Shown: positions 44,148-52,966 of the stretch, one piece after another
Layout: every line of letters starts with the position of its first letter
Numbering within the stretch: position 1 is the stretch's first letter
Assembly (NCBI GenBank): GCA_017548565.1
Contig: JAFYZU010000026.1
Span: 1 to 64,000 of the forward strand
DNA from: Treponema sp.
GTDB lineage: Bacteria > Spirochaetota > Spirochaetia > Treponematales > Treponemataceae
Length of the DNA stretch: 64,000 bases
Reading direction: 5' to 3'
Position numbers and translations under genes: made by a program
The notes under the pieces: model-generated
Seen by the model: the letters and a program-made list of their open reading frames with translations, nothing else
What the model was told of the DNA's origin: nothing
Database searches by the model: none

Positions 44148-45278
44148 ATGGCACTTGAATGTGGTATCGTCGGATTACCTAATGTCGGTAAATCTACAAT
44201 TTTTTCAGCATTGACAGCGGCTCCTGCTGCGGCAGAAAATTTTCCTTTCTGTACAATTGATCCTAACATAGGAATCGTTGACTTACCGGATGAACGTCTG
44301 GATTTTTTAGCTTCAATTCATAACCCGAAGAAAAAAACTCCTGCTTCAGTAAAATTTGTTGATATAGCAGGTCTTATTAAAGGAGCATCTAACGGCGAAG
44401 GACTGGGAAACAAATTTCTTGCAAACATCCGCGAATGCTCGGTAATCGCCCACGTAGTCCGCTGTTTTGATAATCCTGACATCATGCATGTACGTGAAAA
44501 TGCAAATGAAGCAGCACCTATTGATCCGGAAAGTGATATCCTTACAATCAACTGGGAGCTTGCTCAGGCAGATTTAAATACAATCGATGCACGCCAGGAT
44601 AAAGTAACACGCGCAATCAGATCGCTTGGAAAAGAAGAAGAAAAAAAATTCGCACCATGGATAAGTGCTGTTGCAAAAATCAGACCTCTTTTGGTTGACG
44701 GTAAATGCGCACGCATGGCAGATTTAACGGACGATGAAAAAGCAGCCGTATACGATATGTTTCTGCTTACAATGAAACCGACAATTTATGTTGCAAACGT
44801 TGATGAAGATACAATTGCCAAAGGTACAAATCAATACGTAGATATAGTAAAAAAATATGCTGATGAAGAAAAATCCGAAGTAGTCGTAATCTGTGGTAAA
44901 TTTGAAGCAGATCTTGCAGAAATTGAAGATCCTGCCGACAAAAAGGATTTTATGGAAAGCGTTGGCTTAAAAGAAAGCGGACTTTCAATCCTTGCACGAA
45001 AAACATATCACCTTATGGGATTAAGAACCTTCTTTACAGGGGGACCGGATGAATGCCGTGCCTGGACAATCAAAGCGGGCGATAAAGCTCCAAAAGCAGC
45101 CGGTGTAATCCACACAGATTTTGAAAAAGGTTTTATCCGTGCAGAAGCCTACACAATTGATGATTTAAGACAGTATAAAGACGAAGCGGCAATCAAGGCT
45201 GCGGGAAAATATCGTCAGGAAGGAAAAGAATATGTCGTTCAGGACGGCGATGTTCTGTTCTTCAAATTTAATGTCTAG
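44148..45278 (+). CDS. ychF: Ribosome-binding ATPase YchF
   Basis: An Obg-like P-loop protein of 376 residues: G1 GLPNVGKST, FCTIDPNIGIV, DIAGLIKGAS, and NVDE in place of the G4 NKxD, which explains the ATP preference of this family. A coiled-coil segment and the C-terminal TGS domain (FFTGGPDECRAWTI, GVIHTDFEKGFIRAEAY) follow. Complete and of normal length. Confidence 0.97.
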   Translation: MALECGIVGLPNVGKSTIFSALTAAPAAAENFPFCTIDPNIGIVDLPDERLDFLASIHNPKKKTPASVKFVDIAGLIKGASNGEGLGNKFLANIRECSVIAHVVRCFDNPDIMHVRENANEAAPIDPESDILTINWELAQADLNTIDARQDKVTRAIRSLGKEEEKKFAPWISAVAKIRPLLVDGKCARMADLTDDEKAAVYDMFLLTMKPTIYVANVDEDTIAKGTNQYVDIVKKYADEEKSEVVVICGKFEADLAEIEDPADKKDFMESVGLKESGLSILARKTYHLMGLRTFFTGGPDECRAWTIKAGDKAPKAAGVIHTDFEKGFIRAEAYTIDDLRQYKDEAAIKAAGKYRQEGKEYVVQDGDVLFFKFNV

Positions 45279-45293
45279 TTTAACGAGGATTTA

Positions 45294-46208
45294 ATGGAGA
45301 TTCAGAATTTTGATTATATAATAATCGGTGCAGGACCAGCAGGACTTGCAGGCGCACAATATGCAGCCCGAGGCGGACTCAAAGTGATTGTCCTCGAATG
45401 CTCATCTGCAGGTGGTCAGGTTTCTCAGATTACGGAGCTTGAAAATTATCCGGGTGTTTTTCCTGTAATAAACGGAACTGATTTTATAATGACAATGCAG
45501 AAGCAGGCAGAAGCATTCGGTGCACAAATCAAATCTGTTACCGTTTCATCCATCGATAAAAGCGGCAGTAATTTTATAATCAAAACAAAGGATGTTGAAT
45601 ATCACGCACCATATATCTGCATTGCAACAGGAGCAGTTCACAGAAATCTTGATGTTCCAGGCGAAAAAGAGCTTACAGGACGCGGTGTTTCCTATTGTGC
45701 AGTATGTGACGGTCCTTTTTTCAAAAATAAAAAAATCATAGTTGTCGGCGGAGGTGATTCTGCGTGCAGCGAAGCAATCTATCTTTCGACAATTTCAAGC
45801 GATGTAACAATAATTCACAGACGAGACACCTTCAGGGCTCAGAAAGCAGTTATAGATAAAATGCTTGCCTGTGGAGTTAAAACTGTTTTTGATTCAGTCA
45901 TTAAATCAATTGACGGCAGCACAAAGGTTGAAGGTGTAACAATCGAAAATGTAAAAACCGGTGAAAAATCCAGTCTTTCTGCAGATGCTGTTTTTGTTTT
46001 TACAGGAATGATTCCACAGACAAATCTTGTTGAAATGTTACCGAAGGATGAAGGCGGCTACATAAAGACAGACGAAAACATGGAAACTCCTGTCCGGGGA
46101 TTATTTGCAGCCGGTGATGTACGCTCAAAAGCTTTAAGACAGATAGTTACGGCGGTAAGCGACGGTGCAATTGCCGCAAATACAGTAGTAAACAGAAAGC
46201 ACAGTTAA
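45294..46208 (+). CDS. trxB: Thioredoxin reductase
   Basis: A flavoenzyme of 304 residues that reduces thioredoxin with NADPH. FAD motif GAGPAGLAGAQYA (12-24), redox-active CAVC in SYCAVCDGPFF, NADPH motif VGGGDSACSEA and the FAD-binding tail GLFAAGDVRSKALRQIVTA. It lies 15 bp after ychF. Confidence 0.95.
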   Translation: MEIQNFDYIIIGAGPAGLAGAQYAARGGLKVIVLECSSAGGQVSQITELENYPGVFPVINGTDFIMTMQKQAEAFGAQIKSVTVSSIDKSGSNFIIKTKDVEYHAPYICIATGAVHRNLDVPGEKELTGRGVSYCAVCDGPFFKNKKIIVVGGGDSACSEAIYLSTISSDVTIIHRRDTFRAQKAVIDKMLACGVKTVFDSVIKSIDGSTKVEGVTIENVKTGEKSSLSADAVFVFTGMIPQTNLVEMLPKDEGGYIKTDENMETPVRGLFAAGDVRSKALRQIVTAVSDGAIAANTVVNRKHS

Positions 46209-46230
46209 AAATACATTCAGGACGGATTTT

Positions 46231-47955
46231 ATGAAAGCAAAAAAACTAATTATTCTTACATCTTCTATTCTTCTGCTTTTTACCGGTATTTTTGTTTTCG
46301 CACAAATCATCTCAAATGAAAACAATTCTCTTTCTGAACAGGCAAAAAAACTTCCGTCCGATATTACTTTCTGGAGCGATTATCCATCTGATGTTCTTGC
46401 ACAGGCAATCGTTGACCGCATGACAGATTCTGAACTTTTATCACAGGTTCTGATGTTCGGATGGGCAGGCGCTGAACCAAGTGAACTTCTGAACAACTGG
46501 GTTTCACGTGGACTTGGAAGCGTTAAAGTTTTCGGATGGAATACAGACGATATTTATCAGGTTGCACGATCGGTGACCTCTTTACAAAAACGTGCCGACA
46601 GAAACCGATTCAAAATTCCTCTTTTTGTTGCAACAGATCAGGAAGGAGGATGGATACGTCATGTAAAGGGAGATACTTCAATCACACCGGGAAACATGGC
46701 AATCGGAGCGGCAGGCTATCCTGTAGATGCATGGTACAGTGCATATTACATCTGTCGTGAAATAAAATCCATGGGCATAAATATGAATTTTGCCCCTACC
46801 GTAGATTTATTCAGCAATCATAATTCAACAATAATCGGACCTCGTTCCTTCGGTGAAGATCCTGATAAAGCAGGAATCCTTGGGTCCGCATTTGCATCCG
46901 GGTCTCTTGCGGCAGGCGTCATTCCGACTGTTAAACATTTTCCGGGACATGGTGATACAAGTCTTGATTCCCATGGTAAACTACCAGTAATTGATATTGA
47001 TGAAAAAACCTTCAGAAAACGTGAGCTTATTCCCTACACATATCTGATAAAAGATAAAATACCTGCGTTAATGTCAGGTCATCTGAGTTTTCCACAAATT
47101 GATTCTTCCGGTGCTCCTGCAAGTCTTTCTAAATACATGCTTACTGATCTTCTCAAAAACGAAATGGGCTTCGACGGACTCATAATCACCGACGATATGA
47201 TGATGGTAGGAGCAACAATTTACGCTCAGACTCTTTCTAACGCTTTCAAAATGGCAATAGAAGCCGGAAACGATATAATCCTTTCTTCTACAACGGCGCA
47301 GCTTGCAGAACCACTATGGGTTAATAATCTTCAGGCAATAACAGATGAACCTGAATTCAAAAAAAGAGTAAAGGAATCGGCTTATAAAATCCTCAAAACA
47401 AAGCTTGAATATTTTAAATCTGATAACGCCGCTCCCCTTTATCCTGATGTACAGTCCGTAAAAGAAAATGTTCCCGATAAGGAAGGAGAAATGTTCTTCT
47501 TTGAACAGGCATGCCGCTCCATCACTCTTGGAAAAGGAAAGCTTCCATTAAATAAAGAAAAAGCCGGTAAAATTCTTCTTGCAGGTTCACTTCAGAGCTT
47601 TTTCAAAGAAGGCAGAAAACGCTTCGAAAATGCAGGACAGTATTACTTTACCTACGATGATGTTGCAATTGAAAGTGTACAGGATTTAATCGGCGGTTTG
47701 TGGAACAGTGCAAAAAATTACGACACAATCATCATGTGTGTTTCAAACGCAAAGCATGCCAGAGCCGCACAGGCATTGAAGAATACCGGGAAAAAAGTTG
47801 TTATTTTATCAACGATGAATCCTGTGTTTGCAGAAGATTTAAACTGGGCAGATATTGTACTTTATGCATATAGCTGGCGATGCGATTATTCTGAAGAAGC
47901 GCTGATGGGAGCCTTGAACGGAGAATTCGTTCCTCAGGGGCAGAAACCCTTCTAA
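46231..47955 (+). CDS. Family 3 glycoside hydrolase, NagZ-like beta-N-acetylhexosaminidase
   Basis: A 574-residue protein with an N-terminal membrane or signal segment (IILTSSILLLFTGIFVFA). The GH3 domain (about 55-385) has the NagZ signature KHFPGHGDTSLDSHGKLP (about 235) with its catalytic Asp-His, and the nucleophile in ITDDMMMVG (about 320). A C-terminal domain (about 430-574) resembles Glyco_hydro_3_C and is absent from the short cytosolic NagZ of enterobacteria. It probably cuts GlcNAc from cell-wall fragments outside the cytoplasm. ATG 46231, 22 bp after trxB. Confidence 0.9.
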   Translation: MKAKKLIILTSSILLLFTGIFVFAQIISNENNSLSEQAKKLPSDITFWSDYPSDVLAQAIVDRMTDSELLSQVLMFGWAGAEPSELLNNWVSRGLGSVKVFGWNTDDIYQVARSVTSLQKRADRNRFKIPLFVATDQEGGWIRHVKGDTSITPGNMAIGAAGYPVDAWYSAYYICREIKSMGINMNFAPTVDLFSNHNSTIIGPRSFGEDPDKAGILGSAFASGSLAAGVIPTVKHFPGHGDTSLDSHGKLPVIDIDEKTFRKRELIPYTYLIKDKIPALMSGHLSFPQIDSSGAPASLSKYMLTDLLKNEMGFDGLIITDDMMMVGATIYAQTLSNAFKMAIEAGNDIILSSTTAQLAEPLWVNNLQAITDEPEFKKRVKESAYKILKTKLEYFKSDNAAPLYPDVQSVKENVPDKEGEMFFFEQACRSITLGKGKLPLNKEKAGKILLAGSLQSFFKEGRKRFENAGQYYFTYDDVAIESVQDLIGGLWNSAKNYDTIIMCVSNAKHARAAQALKNTGKKVVILSTMNPVFAEDLNWADIVLYAYSWRCDYSEEALMGALNGEFVPQGQKPF

Positions 47956-47972
47956 AAAAACACCGGTAGATT

Positions 47973-48581
47973 TTATTTTACAAAGCGCTGGGCCGGAGTT
48001 ACAACCCAGATTGCTTCAAGTTCACAATCGCCCGTGTTTTCAAGAACATGCGGAACAGCTGCCGAGAACGATGCACTGTCGCCTTCTTCAAGAATATAAA
48101 TTTTATTTTCATAAGTAAGACGTGCTTTTCCCTTTAGGATAATTCCAAATTCCCTTCCCAGATGTCCATAAGAGCCTTTATGTGTATGAGCACCGGCAGG
48201 AATGCGTAATATATATGATTCGATTGAATTATCTTTATCTGTTCCGGCAGGACGTGCAAGCTCTTCATAGACTGTTTCATCTTCACGGATCGATGCCCTC
48301 TCCCCTTTTCTGATGATTGTGACAGGACGTTCCTTTCTATATTCTTCAAAAAGAAATTCAAGATTTATATCAAGGACATCGGCAAGAGCCAAAAGAGTGT
48401 CAATCGCAGGCGATACATGATTTCTTTCAATCTGTGAAACAAGACTTTCACTTACACCGGCCTTCTGTGCAACAACCTTTAATGTATATCCCTTGTGCTC
48501 TCGTACCTGTCTGAGTTTTTCCCCGAAATGATAAGGAACTCTGGATGCTTTTTCTTCATCAACTTTTTGCGAAGGTGTCAT
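47973..48581 (-). CDS. XRE-family regulator with C-terminal cupin domain
   Basis: About 202 residues from ATG 48581 (MTPSQKVDEE), chosen because AGGAGA lies 9 bases upstream. An N-terminal helix-turn-helix (LRQVREHKGYTLKVVAQKAGVS, SESLVSQIERNHVSPAIDTL in blocks) precedes a C-terminal cupin (HTHKGSYGHLGREFGIILKGKA, AAVPHVLEN). This layout is found in PuuR and related repressors that sense small molecules. The start overlaps the upstream gene by 23 bp, so they are cotranscribed. Ligand and targets unknown. Confidence 0.9.
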   Translation of the reverse strand: MTPSQKVDEEKASRVPYHFGEKLRQVREHKGYTLKVVAQKAGVSESLVSQIERNHVSPAIDTLLALADVLDINLEFLFEEYRKERPVTIIRKGERASIREDETVYEELARPAGTDKDNSIESYILRIPAGAHTHKGSYGHLGREFGIILKGKARLTYENKIYILEEGDSASFSAAVPHVLENTGDCELEAIWVVTPAQRFVK

Positions 48582-49641
48582 TATTCTGCTTCTCCTTATT
48601 TTGAATGGTAACAAATTGAATAAAGTAATCTTCAAGAGTTTTATGAGGACCAGGAAGATTCAATCGTAAACGTGAACGGGCATTATCACGACGGACTGTA
48701 TAAAGCGTATAAAAATCACGGTAATCAAGACCTGCATCTGCTTTAACATGAACTCCAAGAAATTTAGAAACCTCATCACGGCCGATTGCAGGAATTCCTT
48801 TTTCCTTAAGAATCTTACGCAATTCACAGATCTGTTCATAAGAAATCCCGAACAAAAACTCTTCCATTGCCTGTGCTACACCACTGTCTCCCATCCTCTG
48901 TTTAATAAAACTGATCCACTGATCGTCCATCTGCATCGATATAAGAAGAAGTTCACTTGTTCCCATCATCGTTCCAAAAGCAGGAGCAAGCTTTCTTCGG
49001 GCACTCCATACAGACTGAAGGACAGGCGCAACATCTTCACCAGCATGATCATTCCAGTAATCCCAGAGAAGAAGAAGAGACATGGCCCACTGACGACGGA
49101 ATTCTATCGGCTGTGAAATATCACGGATTAAATTCAGATAAACATCTTCTATCAGAAGAGAGAACATACAGGTTATCGTTTCATTTTCAAAAGCCTTTGA
49201 CGCTTCTTCGTATCCAGGCATATGCTTTGTATACTGATAGAAGCTCGAAAAAGTATGCATTTTTGCGACAAGAAGACTTTTACCGAGCATTGCTTTTGAA
49301 GGAAGCTGAAGTGTAAAATCACCCGCATCCTGATGATGAATAAGCGAATCGATTAAAGAGGTAGGGGTTCGTGTACCACCGACGAGTTCGTGTTTTTCAA
49401 GAAGCGGCGGAAATCGTGCAATTGCATTTGCAAGCTCCTGTAAATCGCACAGACGATCCTTAAAGCTTTCTGCACGAAGAGGATCCTTTTCCTTGATTGC
49501 AGGCATAACATTATCGATAAGTTTTTTCTGCTTTTCGGTTAATATATCTACGCGTTCATTATCTGACGAAATCGTTTTTGTAGAATCAAAAAATGAGTCA
49601 ACATCTATATATTCAAATTCACCGCTGCCTGAGTCTTTCAT
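48559..49641 (-). CDS. Conserved helical protein of unknown function, partner of the XRE-cupin regulator
   Basis: A 360-residue soluble protein, almost entirely helical, with no signal peptide and no motif that I recognise. Notable segments are an acidic Ser-rich N-terminus (about 1-30) and several hydrophobic helices rich in Leu, Met and Trp (WAMSLLLLWDYWNDH). Its stop overlaps the regulator gene by 23 bp, so it may be controlled by or act with it. A TATAAT-like sequence lies about 35 bp upstream of the start. Confidence 0.65.
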   Translation of the reverse strand: MKDSGSGEFEYIDVDSFFDSTKTISSDNERVDILTEKQKKLIDNVMPAIKEKDPLRAESFKDRLCDLQELANAIARFPPLLEKHELVGGTRTPTSLIDSLIHHQDAGDFTLQLPSKAMLGKSLLVAKMHTFSSFYQYTKHMPGYEEASKAFENETITCMFSLLIEDVYLNLIRDISQPIEFRRQWAMSLLLLWDYWNDHAGEDVAPVLQSVWSARRKLAPAFGTMMGTSELLLISMQMDDQWISFIKQRMGDSGVAQAMEEFLFGISYEQICELRKILKEKGIPAIGRDEVSKFLGVHVKADAGLDYRDFYTLYTVRRDNARSRLRLNLPGPHKTLEDYFIQFVTIQNKEKQNNDTFAKS

Positions 49642-49686
49642 ATCACTTAAGAAATTTAAGTATTCTTAATATTTATTATAAATCAT

Positions 49687-50634
49687 TTATTGATTTTGTC
49701 CAATGTTGTTTTTAATAATTTTTCTTACTGGCTCGCTTATTTCCAGAAGTTTTTTATTATTCCAGTCATGAGTATCCTTCTGCGCATAGTAAAGATTACC
49801 CCTGTAAAAACGATAAACAAGATCAAATTCAAAAAGTGCAAAAACAAAAGGCTGACCGCCGATCAAAGTAAAAACAGATGCAGTAATCAGAGTACCATTA
49901 AGAAGAAAAGCATTGGCGGCATCGGCATAATCCTGTGCATAAAGCTGACCAAGCCCCGGAATTATTGAAAGAATGCATGCAAAAACCGGTTTTTTAGGTT
50001 TGAATTTATTATATTCATCAAGGGATTTCTGAATTTCAAGTTTTTCTTCATCGGTAAACAGATTTTTGAACAAAACCTGAGACTGTTCATATTTCTTAAT
50101 AAACGTATCATAATCATTTGCAAGAAGACAGTCATACATAAGTGTAAGCATTGCATATTCACGGACATTTTCCGGATAACCGTCAAGTTCAATATATGAA
50201 AAAATCCTGTAATCGCCTGTAAGATGTAGATTGTGCTGTCTGCTTCGTTCTGCAATAAGAAAAATCTCACGTTTCATGGATTCTTCACTGTTCGTGCAGT
50301 TTTTATAAAGGCGTGCATAGTTTAACGAAAGATCAAGATTATCATTCCGTTCATAAATCTCACTCAATGCCTTGTAAGACTGCGAAATCAATGGATTTTG
50401 AACAACGAGGTCTGTCCCCCCTGTTCCGCTTTCCTGCAAAAAAAGATATCTTTTATATTCAAGGACCGCTTCTTTGTCTGAACCGCTTTTATCAAGGGCT
50501 TCTGCAAGTTCAAACACCTCATTATAATCAGCTTGAACAACGAGGTCTGTCCCCCTTGTTCCGTCCTGAGCATAAACAAGACCCGTCATAGAAAAAATAA
50601 TCGTACAGAATAAAAATCTAATATAATAATTCAT
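49687..50634 (-). CDS. Secreted/membrane TM2-like protein carrying two in-frame palindromic repeat insertions
   Basis: About 315 residues from ATG 50634 (MNYYIRFLFC); a GTG at 50655 is a weaker alternative. The signal peptide ends VYA. The protein contains two near-identical ten-residue blocks: GTRGTDLVVQ directly after the signal peptide and GTGGTDLVVQ after the segment KRYLFLQES. Each is encoded by a copy of a 31-bp repeat. The helical middle resembles TPR repeats, and the C-terminus has PGLGQLYAQDYADAANAF, a TM2-like segment. The gene next upstream (50618) encodes a paralogue without the blocks. Last gene of a four-gene operon. Confidence 0.75.
   Translation of the reverse strand: MNYYIRFLFCTIIFSMTGLVYAQDGTRGTDLVVQADYNEVFELAEALDKSGSDKEAVLEYKRYLFLQESGTGGTDLVVQNPLISQSYKALSEIYERNDNLDLSLNYARLYKNCTNSEESMKREIFLIAERSRQHNLHLTGDYRIFSYIELDGYPENVREYAMLTLMYDCLLANDYDTFIKKYEQSQVLFKNLFTDEEKLEIQKSLDEYNKFKPKKPVFACILSIIPGLGQLYAQDYADAANAFLLNGTLITASVFTLIGGQPFVFALFEFDLVYRFYRGNLYYAQKDTHDWNNKKLLEISEPVRKIIKNNIGQNQ
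50398..50428 (-). repeat. In-frame palindromic element, copy A
   Basis: 31 bp, 30 identical to copy B. The outer 6 bp GAACAA/TTGTTC-type arms are inverted repeats (here one arm base is changed, TGTTC with a C before it), and several inner bases also pair around TCTGT. On the coding strand it supplies GGA ACA GGG GGG ACA GAC then CTC GTT GTT CAA. Confidence 0.85.
50533..50563 (-). repeat. In-frame palindromic element, copy B
   Basis: 31 bp, the same sequence and frame as copy A, starting immediately after the predicted signal peptidase site of the host protein. The arms GAACAA and TTGTTC are a perfect 6-bp inverted repeat. The two copies are 104 bp apart. Confidence 0.85.
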
Positions 50635-51466
50635 AAATTTTATCCATTTCTGCACACATCTGATTGTATTCTGCTTCGTTAAACCTCAAAGCACTCTGAT
50701 ATGCACCGTACAATTCAACTATATAGAAAAATAAACCGCATGTTCCAAAAACATAAGGCTCCCAGCTTTTCCATTCATTTTTAATTCCGGTATAGACTGT
50801 AGCAAAAACAAACGAACCGACTTTTGTAAAATCCGAAAATCCGCCCCAGAACGAGCCTGTGTACAATCTTCCCGCACCCGGAACAACTGCCGATAACAAT
50901 AAAGCAACTCCCGGACTTTTATATTTGTAGGAAAAACACAATTCATTCAATTTTTTGAAATCAGAATATCCGGCGGTATAAATATTTAAAACTGCTTTTT
51001 TTACACCTTCAAAATCCCTGTTCAAAAGCATTCCGCTTATGTCTACAACCGGTAAAAAAACAGGATTAGAAAAATTAACCCCGGCAAGAGATTGCTTATA
51101 ACCGGCAAATGCTTCTGAATCCCTCTGAGAAAAAATCATCTTACCCTGAACAGCCTTTATTTTATAATTAAGCTCTGTATTTTCACCGGTATAATAATTT
51201 TCTATAATCCAATTAACACCGCCGATATTATTTTTTACATCATAAATATATAAAAGTTTTTCAAGGCATTCTGAATCTGACTGTTTTGTCATAAAAAGAT
51301 ATCGTTTAAGTTCACCTTCGGATTCATCGAAAAATCCCTGCGAAAAAAGACTGAAAGCAAATTCCTTCGTTAACTCCGCACCGTAAGGGTCCCTTGCTTT
51401 ATTCTGTGCCGGTAAAAATGCCGTACTTAAAATCAAAAAACAAACGAAAATCAAAAATCTTTTCAT
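50618..51466 (-). CDS. Secreted/membrane TM2-like protein, paralogue without the repeat
   Basis: A 282-residue exported protein (FLIFVCFLILSTAFLPAQ). The stretch EGELKRYLFMTKQSDSECLEK aligns with LEYKRYLFLQES...SYKALSE of the downstream paralogue, and the C-terminal ALLLSAVVPGAGRLYTGSFWGG aligns with its TM2-like segment. It has no copy of the ten-residue blocks. It overlaps the YidD-fusion gene by 4 bp and the downstream gene by 17 bp. Function unknown; an envelope role is likely from the signal peptide and helices. Confidence 0.75.
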   Translation of the reverse strand: MKRFLIFVCFLILSTAFLPAQNKARDPYGAELTKEFAFSLFSQGFFDESEGELKRYLFMTKQSDSECLEKLLYIYDVKNNIGGVNWIIENYYTGENTELNYKIKAVQGKMIFSQRDSEAFAGYKQSLAGVNFSNPVFLPVVDISGMLLNRDFEGVKKAVLNIYTAGYSDFKKLNELCFSYKYKSPGVALLLSAVVPGAGRLYTGSFWGGFSDFTKVGSFVFATVYTGIKNEWKSWEPYVFGTCGLFFYIVELYGAYQSALRFNEAEYNQMCAEMDKIYELLY

Positions 51467-52512
51467 TTTTTCACCTTTTTCTTCTTTTTTTCTTCCTTAA
51501 AATCAGGCACTGGATCATACTGCCTTCCATCCTTAATAGGATAAATATCACGTTTATGTTCAACAACCGTACAACGCGAAAGACGTTCAAAACCCATCAT
51601 GATTCCAAACAGACCATATTTAGAAATTGACTGCATCATATACTGCGAGCACGTCGGATTAAAAGGACAGTTAGAAGTATCCTGATCAGTTATAAATTTT
51701 TTATAGAAAGAATAACCTGCACCGAAAATAATCTGCATATCGGAGGTTTTAAACTGCTTTATCTCCGGCTTTTCGACTAACTGCTTATTAAAACTGCTGC
51801 TTACACTCTCTCTTTTAAGAAGAACAGCTTTTCCCGTTGAATAGGGATTTTCATAAAGACTGTTTACATGGACATTTTCCAAAGTAAGGATGACCTTTAC
51901 CGATTCTTCAGTACCCTCATAAATAACAGTCTCGATTACCGTGGGATAAAAATATCCGTTTGAATTATGAAAACCGGAAAGTCTTGTTTCACTGAGAAGC
52001 TCATTCAAAGCAGAAAACATCTGCATTTTATCATAATATCCGTGTTCATTTATAAAGCAATTCACATAAGAAACCGGATTATCAGCAGCCGATGACATTA
52101 TCCATCTTAAAATTACATCACTGTCTTTTTTATAAAAATCAAGCATTTTATAACCGGATTTCTGAAGCCCGTAATCTGATCTGAACCAGTTCAAAAAATC
52201 ATTCTGTACCTGAAGAATAATTCCACGCTGCTCTTCTACAAGGACAGCTTCTTCGTTTTCCAGAACATAACTGCCTTTAGAATTAAGATATGAAAGCTGT
52301 TCTTCGGGCTGAGTTACTTCAAAAACAAATGCGTATGGATTCTGCTGATATGAGATTTTACCTTTTACGGTAGAAGAAACAGAACTTTCAATCAGAGTTT
52401 CTGTTTTAGTAAACTCCAGCTGAAAGTTCTGTATATTGCGTGTCTGGGCAAAAAGTACATTGCCCGTTATAAGAAAGATAAATAATTTTACTAATCGTTT
52501 ATTATGGAACAT
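51463..52512 (-). CDS. Exported protein with C-terminal YidD domain (membrane insertion efficiency factor fusion)
   Basis: A 349-residue protein. A signal peptide (LVKLFIFLITGNVLFAQ) is followed by a beta-rich domain of about 230 residues resembling outer-membrane lipoprotein-sorting or LolA-like folds (KGKISYQQNPYAFVFEVTQPE, KVILTLENVHV). The last 90 residues are a YidD domain with CPFNPTCSQYMMQSISKYG, FERLSRC and YDPVP. YidD is usually a 70-100 residue cytoplasmic-face protein, so finding it behind an exported domain is unusual. The C-terminal tail is Lys-rich. Overlaps neighbours by 11 and 4 bp. Confidence 0.83.
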   Translation of the reverse strand: MFHNKRLVKLFIFLITGNVLFAQTRNIQNFQLEFTKTETLIESSVSSTVKGKISYQQNPYAFVFEVTQPEEQLSYLNSKGSYVLENEEAVLVEEQRGIILQVQNDFLNWFRSDYGLQKSGYKMLDFYKKDSDVILRWIMSSAADNPVSYVNCFINEHGYYDKMQMFSALNELLSETRLSGFHNSNGYFYPTVIETVIYEGTEESVKVILTLENVHVNSLYENPYSTGKAVLLKRESVSSSFNKQLVEKPEIKQFKTSDMQIIFGAGYSFYKKFITDQDTSNCPFNPTCSQYMMQSISKYGLFGIMMGFERLSRCTVVEHKRDIYPIKDGRQYDPVPDFKEEKKKKKVKK

Positions 52513-52966
52513 AAACCGGAATCAATGCCCCGAAATTCGAACAGGACTGTGAGCTTGAAGAACTGCAGGCATCAGAAGTTGAATTTGCACAGGATTTTGA
52601 CATTTCATCTCCACATCCGCTGCACATATTGCTGGAAGCTTCAGAACAGCATTCCTCTGTTCCATTTGCAAGTGCGACACAACCTGCTACACATGCTGCA
52701 ACAAGAACAATACCGCCTACGACACCTACGGTTATTAATACAACCTTTGTAGTTTTCTTCTGTTTTTCTCTCTTTGCAATCTGTTCTTTTCTTAACAATT
52801 CTGTCTGTAATTCTTCATCAGTTAATTCTTCATCCAGCTGAACAACAGATGATGGTAAACCGCCGCCAAAACCGGAATATGAATAATCTGCAGGTTTTGC
52901 AAAAACATTAAAACCAAAAGCCATCATTGCCAGCATAAAAACACTACATTTTAATACTCTTTTCAT
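52502..52966 (-). CDS. Membrane protein with Cys/Ser-rich C-terminal tail
   Basis: About 154 residues from ATG 52966 (MKRVLKCSVF), since GGAGG is 7 bases upstream. It has a signal peptide ending NVFA, an acidic helical segment (LDEELTDEELQTELLRKEQ), a basic stretch (KREKQKK), one transmembrane helix (VVLITVGVVGGIVLVAACVAGCVALA), and a tail with eight or more cysteines spread among Ser, Ala and Gly (CCSEASS, MCSGCGDEM, SCANSTSDACSSSSSQSC). First gene of the YidD-fusion operon. I know no family for it. It may bind metal or form disulfides. Confidence 0.65.
   Translation of the reverse strand: MKRVLKCSVFMLAMMAFGFNVFAKPADYSYSGFGGGLPSSVVQLDEELTDEELQTELLRKEQIAKREKQKKTTKVVLITVGVVGGIVLVAACVAGCVALANGTEECCSEASSNMCSGCGDEMSKSCANSTSDACSSSSSQSCSNFGALIPVYVP

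Noticed and set aside
50398-50563. The paired repeats as a CRISPR array
   Set aside because: Only two units, separated by coding sequence in a preserved frame, and no cas gene is near.
50313-50591. Plus-strand frame reading across the two palindromic repeats
   Set aside because: It repeats RGLSPLFR only because both DNA repeats are read in reverse. The minus-strand gene has signal peptide, paralogue and operon support.
52502-52966. The Cys-rich protein as a double-glycine or modified peptide precursor
   Set aside because: Although it has an LTDEEL segment, no Gly-Gly follows it, it has a Sec-type signal peptide and a transmembrane helix, and no modification enzyme is nearby.
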